NCBI GenBank assembly: GCA_029465975.1
Contig: CM055739.1
Location: forward strand, 7,544,012-7,608,011
Direction: 5' to 3'
DNA: 64,000 bases
From: Dallia pectoralis
Lineage: Eukaryota > Chordata > Actinopteri > Esociformes > Umbridae
The notes below the pieces were generated by a model that searched no databases, was not told the origin of the DNA, and saw only the letters and a list, made by a program, of their open reading frames with translations. Of the stretch, positions 1 to 12,700 are shown piece by piece. Every line of letters begins with the position of its first letter. Position 1 is the stretch's first letter. A program made the translations under genes and the position numbers.

Positions 1-1028
1 GGCCGGGCTAATTAAAAACAGAAAACAGTTTGTTACTGTCTCTTGTAAACTCCTCTTCTGAAATGCCAGGGATTCCGTACGGACAATGATACACACAGGG
101 ATTTCAATGCAAACCGAAAGTGCGGTTATAAAAGGAAAACTTGCCTTAAACCACCGAAACCAAGTTTTGTGCTGCAAGACAGAGCGACGTGGAGTCACAA
201 AGGGCCCGTGACTCAGCACATCTGCCCGCATCTGCACGTCCGTTTTCAAAGTGACTGATGCGATTGAACTAAGTGTGTGGTCCTCTCATTCCCACTCCTA
301 TCGGGAAGTTACACTCTCGGGTGCCCCGGACACCTCTTCTTCTTTACATAATCGTTAAAGATAGCCTCGGGCAAGCCAGAGAATTTCCCTGGCGTCCGTC
401 CAACTGAGCGGTCTAAGCGTCTGTAGCGGAGATAACTCAAACCCCTGGCTGTCTCTCTGTCCCTATACTCACAGCAGACGGCTGCCAGCCAGCAAGCCCT
501 GCTTATCAATAGCCCACTGAAAGGAATGTGCCCATCCAAAACCCATTTGCGAGGCAAACACGTCTTAGCCAGGGTAGCTCTGCTATTTGTACTTCATGCT
601 TGTGCAATCATTGGAGGATTTACTGTGCCTTACATAGATACCGGGGACAGCAAATAATATGTGGCGTCATTTATTTCATAGTTAATGATTGACTTCTTAC
701 AATTGCTTTGAATTTATAGCGGGGATTCTCTGCTTTATTTTGAGTCGATTTTCCTACTTGCCGAAAGTCCATTGTAGCCTACAACATGTCAACCAATAAC
801 GTTCTAACCTTTATATATAAACCCTCTACAGTATTTCTACTCTCGTTTGATTAAATATATCCATCAGTCCACTTTAATTACTTAATTTTAAAAGCAGTCC
901 ATAGCTAAAATCGCTCCCATTGGTACAGTTATTTCTACCCAAGTTCCCATGGAGCCATTTTATGAAGTCACAGGGAAGGACATTTAAACATCCTGATGAT
1001 ACAGTCACGACAGCAAGACAGGCATATC

Positions 1029-1064
<36 letters not shown>

Positions 1065-2389
1065 TATGTTTACAGTGGTTTCCGAACTTTAACACAAACC
1101 CTTACCTCGACACATTCAAACGTATCCTTAAGGTAGACAGAATAGGAGGCTGCTGACAGGTGTTTTAGCCATCAATCACCGACTGCCAGGTCGGGTAACA
1201 GTGAACAAAATGTCTCACTGACAACTTTCACATATAGGCTAGTTTGTTTTTCAATGATTTTTGATTGGCAATGTACCAGGACTCTCGGGGCAGCTTTGTC
1301 TTTATGAGTGGCTCAGTCAGGCATCACGTTTGACTTTTCATTTTCACCACTAGAGGGAAGTGTCTCCTTGTCACAGCAAATATAGTAGCACTGCCAGGCC
1401 CTTGGATTGATTTGCATCTGAAGAGCTTATGGAGGAAAATGCTAAGGGCTTTTAGTGGTGATTTGTGCTAGGCTGTCATCCAGTGGTCAACGAAATGTTT
1501 TATATTTGAGAAGAATGGGGTCTGATTGAGAGTACATCTTTTAATCCTTTGTCTAATCTCATGGAATGAATAATGTTAAGTACACTGAGGTTTTACGAGT
1601 AAGAGGTTTGGACAATAAACCTTAAATTACTGTATTCGCCGTGTCTTTGTGTGACATTATGCTCCTTTTCGTTTCTCCTCGGGCAAATGAGGTGCGAGAG
1701 AGAGAGAGAGGATGATTTGTAATGATGGATAAATAGACACCATTCAACCAACCTTCCGGAAAGATAATAGGGATGACTCTTTCTAAGAAGTTCAGAGCAG
1801 AGGCCCGAACCATTAGTTCCATTTCAAAAGAGGCATTGTTGTGTGATGAGAAGTAATTTCGAGGTGAGTAAATTGCTTTCCTTGTTCAGGCTCTTTTCAA
1901 TTAGTCACACTCGTGCCACAGATCCGGCTGTGTAATAAAATAGGGTTTAATTGTGTTGAAATGTGGGATCTGACACAAAGGTGAAATAGAGCCAATTAAT
2001 TGTTATGTTTGGGTCCCTTCCTGTGGACTGGCACATCAACACGGCTATTAGTCCAGAGTGGCCTGTATAGTATTCATAAGCAGGCTATGTTAACCATTCA
2101 GCACGAGGATGTGAGCTAAATTTGGATTAGTTACCTGAGCGACACCTTCACTCATCCGGCTTGAAGAAGTGGTGTTGTGAACAGGTATATAGATGGTGGA
2201 CTGGGTTGTGTCTCTGGTTATTTCCCCAAAGGGTTGTAGCTATAGCTAGATCATAGTTGTGGTTAAGTCCCCGTGTACAGTTCATTGAGGAGAGATAATT
2301 GGCAGTGCAAAGACACAGCTATGCTTCTATACCGTGAGGCGACAGTGGGGAGTCCAGAATGCATCTCACAAGCTGTTATTTTGTCAGGA
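1..2389. other. 3' flank of gypc, no gene recognised
   Basis: No exon with homology was seen on either strand. A pure (AT)n run lies at 1031-1060. The stretch 1900-2130 is unique-looking AT-rich sequence and could be conserved non-coding DNA, which cannot be judged here. Confidence 0.5.
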
Positions 2390-2407
2390 ACACACACACA
2401 CACACAG

Positions 2408-2443
<36 letters not shown>

Positions 2444-2475
2444 ACACACACACGCAGGTACACACACACACCTCT
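2390..2475. repeat. CA microsatellite with interspersed GGTA
   Basis: (CA)n runs broken by regular GGTACA interruptions. Confidence 0.95.
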
Positions 2476-4610
2476 GTTTGAATGCTTTAATGCCGAAGGC
2501 TGTACGTTTTACAACACTATATTTTGTACTTTGTCTGGTCGGATTATGCTGTAAATAATAAGAGAAAAACTCCAGGCTATTGGAAAGGAGATGTAACATA
2601 ATGACTGCATAGTTTAATGAATGCAAAGCTGCAAGGTTAACGTCAGCGTGTCAGGTGCAATGAAAAGTGTTACTGGGCTCCTGCTTTTAATTAAATCTAA
2701 ATGGGCCTGCAGTCAACTGAATAATTGCACCCAGGGAACTAAAAGTTTGTTACCAAAATCAGACAGGGAACACAACCTTAACGGAGATCCCCGGCAGAAT
2801 GGCAACTCAGTCCAAATGACAAGAAAAAAATTGCACGGCACAAAGAACGGTACACAGGATGCCTGCATTCCCCCGAGCCCAAAAAGTGAAATGAAAAAAG
2901 AAAACGGCGCGGTGAATACTGGAGAAACATAAGTTATCCATCCATCCATTCGCCCAAACCCAATTACAGGAGTGCGGTAATGATGACAGTGTAACTGCGG
3001 ATGATTCAGCGGTGGCTGGCTGCCGTGTAGTGTCGGGGAGACGCTGCCTGCAGGTGCGACGCAGTTACGCGTGAAATAACAAAAGCCCCGGTGACCGGTC
3101 GTATACGAGGATGATTTATCAGTCATCTTAGACTGATAATGGAGGGAGGCAAGCGGCCAGGGCCATTTCCTCTTACTGCTGTGTGCGCAACAGTCAGGCA
3201 GCGGTGGAGGTGGGGCCATCTTCACTGATGAATGCCCCCCACCCACAGAGAAGTCCCCACCCCCCCACAGAGAAGTCACCACCCCCCACATAGAAGTCCC
3301 CACCCCCCCACAGAGAAGTCCCTACAGGGGGGAGAACACACACGCACGCCACGGAGCAGGCGGGAGGCGCCCCAGGGAGGAATGCACGGGGTATAGAGGG
3401 AGTTAGATGGGAGGCGCGGGTTATGATGGTCTCTGGGAAATCGGGCGCGGTGCTTGTTGCTTTTCTGAAACTATCTGGGGATATCAATTAAATGAACACA
3501 GCAAGTTAATGGGGACCATGTTCCTTTTTTCAGAGAGATGGAGCCCAAACTGGCACAGTGCATGAGCCTAATAGGCAACACGTTTGATTCAAAGCAAACA
3601 TCACAGACTGAGACCGCAGTTAAGCATAATTCAAAGGATAACAGAGGAATTTCTTTTTCGGGAAAAAAATCTATACTTTTCTGTGTCGGGAAGCAGAAAT
3701 TCATTTTTAACACTGCATCGCGTTAACACTCCCTTAACACTCCCTCAGTTAACACTGCATGGCTTTATCACTGCAGAACTGTCGCATTGTTTTAACGTGA
3801 TGTCTCTAATGCTGCACTCCTTCTGACTCGTCTGAGATGATGTCATAATGAGGGCTGAAACACATTGGTCCATGATTGGACAACGGCAAACAAGTCAAAA
3901 CGTCGCTTCACCAATGAGTTTCGGCTCAGAATAAACCCAGAATCGGTACAGCAAGAGTGTTTTTTCCTAAATTCTGGAAATCTCCCTGGTGTTATACGTT
4001 TGGTCACAGAGTAAGAAGTTTTGGTAGCTACAATAGGCTATCTTAACCAGGGGGAGCTCCCCTTACGACAGGCTTGACATTCACAATTCTTTGGGGAGAT
4101 GGAACTGCTGAGTGCAGGGACTATTCCTGGCTGTAACAACCCAGCATCCATCTTCACAGGCAGGTACTGTATTATTTCTTGGCCAAACCATTTTTTACTC
4201 CATAACCTTCCCAATACACAGCTAGACAATAGCTATGCACCGCTGACCAGGAGCATAAAGAAGCCTTAACGTAAACCCTGATGCAGTCTTTGTGCTAGCA
4301 ATTTAGCCAGAACTGCTTATCTTGCAATATTCAATATCCACTAGCGGAAAAATATTGAAATAGTAATTGAGTCTGGAATGGCAGTCCTTACTCCTTGGCA
4401 GCTTGCCGTTGGAGGGGCAAAGTCACAGTGGGAAATGTATGAGTGTGTGTGTGTATGTGTGTGTGTGTGTGTCGGAAATATAACTTAATCATAACTTATA
4501 GGATCCTTGCTGAGGAAGGGACTATAGTGGGAAGGTTGAGCTGGAGATTTGTATTTTTATGCCGGATGGATTAGAGTTCCACTTGGCAACCTAAGCCACT
4601 GGAATATTTT
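2476..4610. other. Non-coding stretch with a small C-rich tandem repeat
   Basis: 3232-3327 holds about four ~20-bp units of the type CCCCACAGAGAAGTCCCCAC. 4441-4471 is a short GT run. 3865-3915 contains two ATTGG and one CCAAT. No coding signal was seen. Confidence 0.6.
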
Positions 4611-4615
4611 GCTCT

Positions 4616-5035
4616 CATGTTCCTATTCCAAAACTATTGTTCCAATTCTAACCGTCTTCTGTTCTTATTCTTAAACTGTTGTTCCTGTACTTAGAATATC
4701 CTGGTCCTATCATAGTCTACTGTTTCCTGTTCTTATTCCAACAGTCTCATTTTCTCATTCTAACAGTCTCCTGTTCTTATTCCAACAGTCCTGTTCTTAT
4801 TCCAACGGTCCTGTTCTTATTCTAACAGTCTCCTGTTCCTATTCCAACAGTCCTGTTCTTATTCCAACAGTCTCCTATTCCCATTCTAACAGTCTCCTGT
4901 TCTTATTCCAAAGGTCTCATTTTCTATTTCTAACAGTCTCCTGTTCTTATTCCAACATTCTCCTGTTCTTATTCTAACAGTCTCATGTTCTTATTCCAAC
5001 AGTTTCATTTTCTCATTCTAACATTCTCCTCTTCT
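4616..5035. repeat. Degenerate minisatellite, TTATTCCAACAGTCTCCTGTTC type
   Basis: About 15-18 diverged units of 18-24 bp alternating CCTGTTCTTATTC and CAACAGTCT. It is older and more degraded than the other arrays. Confidence 0.85.
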
Positions 5036-7125
5036 TTTTTAAACTTGCAGTCATACATGCACTATAGGCCCTGGTCAAAAGTAGTTGCACTCTACTGGAA
5101 ATAAGGTGCTCTATTACCACGGAGGGCAAGACTGGCCTCTTATCTAACTGGGGAAATAATCCCAACTGCTCAGACTGCCGTACAAAGTCAGAAAAGAATT
5201 AATATTCTGTTACTGCTTTAAATTGTGACAAAACATTAGACTGGAATCAGCCTAAACCCAAAGACAGTGAGCAAAGCCATGTAATTCATTTGCAATTCAA
5301 CATGTTGCACTTTTTAATCACACGTGACAGAAATACAGCGATCGTCCTCGCAGAAGTTCAGCATTTTTTTCTTCTTCTACCATTCTGGAGACAGTAGTAT
5401 GAGGAGAAAAGCCAGCAGTTTTTTGTCAGCCATTGTTCAAGCTATGCAGAGCAGCAAATAATTCATGTTGATGCCTTCAGGGACACATCAATGTAGGACT
5501 TATTTTTGCAAATAAAAAAAGTATGTTTTATTCACACCAATGGCCTACAATTATATAGGACAATTATATAGGACGGGATGACATTACGTTTAATATTATA
5601 TAAAGTCGTTGAATGAAAATTGCTGTAAGCAGCAGGACATGTGTAATGGGATGTTTGCCATAAGCTTTATCATTGCTTCTCAACGCCCAGCTACAGCTTC
5701 AGTGATGCTGGAATTACTTTTATCCTCTTGAGAGGTGGAGGGCCCTACTGAAACCATGGCAGAGTCCGTTTGACCTAAATATACATCACTTTGGACAAGC
5801 GACAATAGACTTTGGTCAGAAGCACTGCATTACAGCATCTGGGATGCAACGTGTTTTCTTCTTTAGTGCTTGGGTACCCGGTCGATAGGTTCTGATCCGT
5901 TTTCACTGGGGATAGTAGTCGGGTAGATGGCTCAATGTTTTATTGGATATCTCCATCAGTCAGATTACTTTAGCTTCTGTTCAAACGAACAGTCATAGCT
6001 TTCAAAGTAATCTTTAATTGGAGACTTACAGAATTTAAGGAAAACTGTGTTTGGGGAAAAAACTAAACTGTGGCACGATAAATGTAATAAATTATTAATT
6101 GTGTACCAGTCCGTAGGTCAGGTGATACGTCATCTATAGATTGACTTGCACTTGTCTTCCAATCTGCATTTTTTGTGTAATTAGAGTGAACTGATTTCCC
6201 AGGCGTAGTTGGTATTTGTGCTGTCTCAGCAGGAATGTTACTGGGTTTGTTTCCGACTAAGATCCGTTCAGAACTGTCCTGAAGCAGACCGGAATACAAA
6301 AACACATCGGGTTCCCCCTTAGAACTCAGACTTTTTATGGACACATTTTTGATTTGTGGCAGGAAATTTTAGGCATCAATTCTAACTGCTAAGACTACGG
6401 CGAAGGTTTGTCTCAAAACAGTGTTCTGGGTGTACAGCTATTTTTTGGTCTACACTAGAAATATTTGCTCCTATAAAATGTTGCATACATATTTGGAAAT
6501 GGTCAGTGATTACTGTTCATCAGAAACCTGAAAAACGTCAGTGACTTTGAGTAACAACATGAGCACGTTTTGTCATTGCTATTCCAGCCTTCCTTTACTA
6601 TAGGATATTATGATGTTAACTACTGGCTAATTACTATAAGTTATCCTATTGATATGCAGTATTCAAAAAAGATGGATTCTTTACTAACTCTGCTTGAATA
6701 TTGTGCTCAGCACAGCTTTAGTACGAGCTGGGTTGGTGTTAAAGGAACAAACCCCCTTGTGAATTCGCTATTTTCAGTTTCTCTTTGAAACATTCTTGTT
6801 GTTGCGTTGTTGTCTTGTTGACACAAAAGTCCTTCCTTTCTGGATTGAGTATGTTTCATTACACTGTTTCCATCCGGCAAAATGAGGTCATTTGATATAA
6901 TCAGATGGTAATATATTAGTTTCGAACAGTTGCGTTAGAAGGAGAATTAACATTTGTTGACGGTAATGTCTTGTTGCATTGTCACGTTGAATAAGAAATA
7001 GATTGGGTATTTGTTTGTAAAGTTTCAGAAAATACTTATTTGCAGAAAAATTCTATCATTAGATTAAATTGTATTACAATTACTGGTTTCTTTATGCAAA
7101 AATGAGACCTCCAGGTATTAGGAAA
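5036..7125. other. Unannotated AT-rich sequence
   Basis: No ORF with recognisable homology, no tandem repeat and no convincing splice-bounded exon was seen on either strand. Confidence 0.45.
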
Positions 7126-7129
7126 TAAG

Positions 7130-7400
7130 CTTTGCAGATCTGGACACCTTAGGTTTGCTCATGCCTCGCCTAGTTGGATGGGGACCTTTGGTGAACAGAT
7201 TTGGATTGAGGTCCATTGGCCGTTGGGCTTGACTGGGCCACTCTAATTATGACCTTTCTGTTTGGAGCCAATCCAGTGTTGCTTTGGCTTTTTGTTTCAG
7301 TTCATTGGCTAGCTGGGAGCTGAATCTTCTCCCTAGTCACAGGTCTCTTGCAGACCTCAGATGGCTTTCATCCAGGATCTCTCTGGGACTTGCTTCTAAA
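7130..7400. mobile_element. Decayed copy of an abundant teleost interspersed repeat
   Basis: The segment with CTTGACTGGGCCACTCTAAT, CTTCTCCCTAGTCACAGGTC and TCATCCAGGATCTCTCTG matches, from memory, a repeat family common in fish genomes (probably DNA-transposon derived). Family name not certain. Confidence 0.5.
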
Positions 7401-7950
7401 AAAAAATCAGTTAAATTTTTCTAATTAAATTTGAACAAATTGCTGATTTTATCTACATTTTTTAACATTGTTCTTTCTCGGCTTCCACGTCTTTGATGTT
7501 TTTTTTTTGCCTGCATTTCGGCTACATTGAAACCTCAATCTGACGTTGGTTTTAACATCGTACCATAGGTATAATGAACTTACATTCATTGTGTGTTAAT
7601 GGCTCATGAAAGTGCAAATGTATAATCACCGTAAAAACAGGATTAATGGAAAGATAAAGTACAAGAACGGATTATATGCGGTTGAAAAAAAGAAAAGCGC
7701 CCATTTCATGGTCTTGCTTGATGCATAGATATTCTGTTAAAAAATGAATATTGTGTTACAAATATGTGTTATTGTGTGACAATACTATTACTCGTACTAT
7801 TACTCGTTTTTTAGACCAGTAATAGGAATACTCGAATCAGTCCCACTGCCAGCTGTTGTCATGGACAACGTCATCTTTGTTGGGCAATATCTGGCATACT
7901 AAGGAAATACTGGCCCACGTTCTGTTTTTAAACCAAGTCCTGTTTTCTTG

Positions 7951-8132
7951 TTAATCTTTCTCGTCCACAAGCTCTAGCAGGGGTTCCTCTCGCAGAGATG
8001 CACTGTCAGACGTCCTGATGGAATCGCCACACTCAGCCTCGTGGGTCAAGTAGGTGCCCTTGTTTTTGAACATGCGACAGAGTACCAGCAGCACCAGGCA
8101 GACCACGACCAGGACTAGGACCACAGAGACTA
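7951..8132 (-). CDS. gypc: gypc last exon: transmembrane helix and 4.1-binding tail
   Basis: Acceptor CTCCCTTCCCAG. It encodes VSVVLVLVVVCLVLLVLCRM, then FKNKGTYLTHEAE and an acidic tail ending LLELVDEKD-stop. KGTY-T-EA is the protein 4.1 FERM-binding signature shared by GYPC and neurexin-type tails. The EYFI PDZ ligand that ends mammalian GYPC is absent, and no in-frame continuation restores it. Confidence 0.8.
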
Positions 8133-9651
8133 CTGGGAAGGGAGAGAAAGGCGTGGCATTAAGGCATAGAATGAGTTTACCTGATTTTTTAAAAAGGGAC
8201 ACTGTGTAGACCTTTCTGGAATGAGCATCATGATGAAGTGAAACTGTGGAACACCGAATACAGTGTTTCATCTTAAGGGTTTGAGATGACTAAAGAACAG
8301 GCGAATGTTTACCAAGTTTCTGAAGATGAAACTTAGTAAACATTCAAACAGCTATAGGAATAACAACAAAAAACAGCAACAACGAATGCAGAACATGTCC
8401 CTAATATTTATAAGATCTGATCTCAGTCAGTATAGACTCTGAAGGTTAGCTGTGGCCTAGGGCAGGCTAGCGTAAAGCATTGTGTAAGAACTGTTCACAG
8501 ATATAACATATATAATACGGGTATGAATGTTCGTAAATAAACACCTGCGATAATGGCACCATAAGTCTCGTCTGTTCCATCGATGCCTAGTTCTGCAAAG
8601 ACACCAGAGCAAAACAAATTACAGGGTTGATAACGGAGAGACACAACCTGGTGTGTTCAACACACAGACATGCTAACGAATCAGCATGAAATGTCTTTTT
8701 AAGACGCTACTTTCATCGCAGACGTGTGTATAAAACGCCTGCTGATCATGCCAGTAGAAGTTCGTCTCCGGGCTAGTATAAAGAGTACCGACAGAGCGAT
8801 GCGTTTATCACAAGGATATGGCTTTGCACGAAGCAACGCTTTTGTCTTTAACTATCCGACACCAGATGCAGGAAAATGAGTGTGAGGCAGCTTGGACGGG
8901 ACGCTGGTCTGCTGGAAACCTGTTGAATTTCGCGTTACAGAATTCTGCTAGAACAATAACACGAGTAAGGTGCCTTTCCAACTGTCAGAAAAGAACGAGG
9001 GCCTGACTAAAGAGTGATGAACGGGTTTCTAAGTATAAGTTATTACAATGGAACAGCTGTCCAATCCACCTTGACACACACACACACCCGTATCAGCCTA
9101 ATGTGTCATTTCCTCCGCTGCTTGTGACACACACACGCAGACACACACATGCACACACACGCACATACTTCCCACAACAGCTTCCAGGTGTATGGGAAAA
9201 ACATTCAGGTGTGCTGGAATGCTTCAGTGTGCACTTCCTGAATAGCTCATTAATGCTTAATTACCTGCTTCATCAGAGGAGTTAGCCTATCATTGAGGCT
9301 ACATTAATCCATACCGTTTAATCGTGCCACCCTTCTAAAGCCTGCATCCAAAATTACCCTCATATCCCTTCAGTGCACTCTCTTTAGTGCACTTCCTTTA
9401 AACATGAAGTTCAGGAGACAAGAAACAGGGGGCGATAGGTGTCAGTGGTTTGTGTGTGTGTGTGTGTGTGTATGTGTGTGTGTGTGTATGTGCCAGTGTG
9501 GGATTGAGAGATACTGTATTTAAGCAGGGAGCGGAGAGTTGACTAGGCTTATTAACTCTCACCGACTAAGGTCAGAGACGTGAGGTTAAATGAGACACAG
9601 GCACTGAGTCTTCAGGGAGAGGCACGTCCTGCATAACCACACACACAGACG

Positions 9652-9709
<58 letters not shown>

Positions 9710-12700
9710 GTGACACTCACTGGCAGTAGGAGCATCAGGGACAGACTGCTTGCTCTCCGTTTGCTCACACACACACACACACACACACTGTCCTTACCAG
9801 AACATCATTACAAGTCTAATTTACACATGAGCTGACTTTGCTCCCTGGTAATCCCTTTTGTCACTTTCTCTGTTTGTGTTCACGCATACATGTATGTATT
9901 TCCAAACTTCGGTGTTAGGATAAAGTGTTGGCATTTCTGTTTTGTCTGTAACAATGTGTGGTTTCAGATGACAGTATTATACTCACTTAGACAGGTGTCT
10001 GAAGCTGTCTCACTCATAAAGGTAGTAGGATCGGCGGCATGAGTCGAGATAGTAGTAAAAATGTCTGTAAAAAAAATACATCAGCAGTAAAAAAGTGCAT
10101 TAGCAGTAAAAAGTATGTGTATATATAGATATATACATCTTTACATATACATACGTACAAATAAAGACCAAAAGAACAACACGAACCACAATCAAATGTT
10201 ATTTTGCTATGTGAGAGAGCTCGATTATTTGTTATATTGTTTGCTTCCTTGCCATTTTTACAGACGCTGCTGTATCTGTCCCAACTACACCCATGTGGAA
10301 TACCTCCTCTCTGTCTATCTGGTTAACGTGGCTGAGTTCAACATATGCTGCCTAATGCTTCCCGCCGCGCTATTGTCAGAAACATGGATCCTTCAAGAAG
10401 ACATTGCTACTCGAGCATCTCCAGCTTCACCTGACATGGTTTCTCCATTGCCCGTGAGTGTCTGGGTGTCATGGTGGTGGAAAAGGGCAATTCCTTAATG
10501 TCAACATCACTTGTCCAATCAAACCGATCATTGTAATCACCTGTCATCCGTCATGACTTCCTGATTGAGCTTGACACAGCCGTCGTTAGGGAAGAAGGCA
10601 TTTTCCTAACGACGGCTCTACACTTTCGTACTGGCTGTCTACAGCCTCTCATCATTTGTCTTCAATTAATATCCCAACACCTATTTCTTTCTACTCCAAT
10701 CCCCTTTTGAAGCTCACCTGCCATGTCGATTCCCACATACAGCACAAGCAATGGGCTTGACCTCGTCTTTATTAGATGCTCTTTCTCGACTTATCTCACT
10801 ATAACCACCATACAAGTCTCTGATTACCTCCTGTCAGCTTCTCGATTTCCTCTCCCCCTTTTAAGTCAAGCTTCTAAGCAGCTACCCAGATGGTTTTTGC
10901 AGTAAAACTTCTATTATCCTTAATATGCCAGCTTTCCCAATCTCCTCTTTCTTCCAGATGTCCAGAGTCACTCCTCAACTTGAGAAACCACCACTTGACC
11001 CCTAAGATGTAAAACCCATTGTCCTAGACAAAACTGACACAATTGCGCTGTTCTGGAACACCTATCTGTAAGGTTGTAAGGTATTCCAGAACAACTAATA
11101 CTCAAACAAAAATCAACAATCGCCCAGGTTCAATGTCTGTGTGACACTTTACAATAACTATACGTCAATATACACTTAATAATGAGTGAACAAACATGTG
11201 TTAACGAGTACTTGATGCCTCTACAGAGCAGGATTCATGTTAGCTAGCGCACGTGCTAACCTAACAAATGCATTGGTAACTCATGAAGTAAAATTAATTA
11301 ATAATAATAATGAGTTAATAGCTAAATGAACACAGATTGAAAACTATTAGATTGCATCTGAATGGCTGGATTCACTTCTGATTGTATTTATATGTTAATT
11401 AATATATACGCATAGTTAACTGATAAAGTGTACCTTAGTAAAGTCGGTTAAAACAGTTCATTAACATATGGGTGTTTGGTGTTAGTAATTGCAAATGTAT
11501 TTAATGGGTGGGTTTATTCATTCACCATGCTGCTGTTTGATTTTCTGTTCAATCATCCAAACCAGTTAGTAGAATAAAGTTATTCATTTAATGTATGTTT
11601 TTTCATTGTGTGTTAATGGGTGTTACTACAAAAGTCAGATTTCTAAAACCATTATTATACTTACTTGTGGTAGCTTGGGTTATTGCATTCATAACGCCCT
11701 GTGCATCTGGAAAAAAAATCAAGAAACTTTTTAAAGAAACACAGTACCAAGTTCTTGGTCAGAGGACAACATGATACCAGCACAGACACAGCACTGTGAG
11801 AAATCCTCAGATCCATCTCACCGCCCACACCGGGCTCTGCACTTCAGCGTCTGCACCCTCACGTGGTCTCTCATATCATTGCTATGCAGATGATCAACTG
11901 TTTTCTGACCTCCAGGGGGCGCTACACAGTTCTGTCTGTCATCTCAGTTTGGTTGTTGGCCCACCGTCTCATGGTCTACCTCAACCAGACAGAGCTGCTG
12001 TTCCTCCTGGAGAAAGCATGCCAGCTCCAAGACCTCTCCATCACTGATAACAACTTCACAGTGCAAAAAAACCTCCACTTGACTTGATACCAATGGTTCT
12101 CAAACCTCCCCAAGGAACCTCCAGCCGATCTAATATTTTGTATTCCAACGCCGGCAGAACCGAGTCGTCTTGTTCAATAATTATATACCTACCTCAGTTC
12201 TACAACCACATTTTTGAATTGGGCACATAGGAGAGGTTTGCCACCCATTGTCCTAGACAAAACTCACACAATAGTGCTGTTCTGGAACACCTATCTGTAA
12301 GGTTGTAAGGTATTCCAGAACAACTAATACTCAAACAAAAATCAACAATCGCCCAGGTTCAATGTCTGTGTGACACTTTACAATAACTATACGTCAATAT
12401 ACACTTAATAATGAGTGAACAAACATGTGTTAACGAGTACTTGATGCCTCTACAGAGCAGGATTCATGTTAGCTAGCGCACGTGCTAACCTAACAAATGC
12501 ATTGCTAACTCATAAAGTAAAATTAATTAATAATAATAATGAGTTAATAGCTAAATGAACACAGATTGAAAACTATTAGATTGCATCTGAATGGCTGGAT
12601 TCACTTCTGATTGTATTTATATGTTAATTAATATATACGCATAGTTAACTGATAAAGTGTACCTTAGTAAAATCGGTTAAAACAGTTCATTAACATATGG

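Noticed and set aside
7951..8271. 106-codon frame taken as a single-exon gene.
   Set aside because: The upstream part has an in-line acceptor at 8133 and the residues before it are not membrane-protein like; the spliced gypc model is better.
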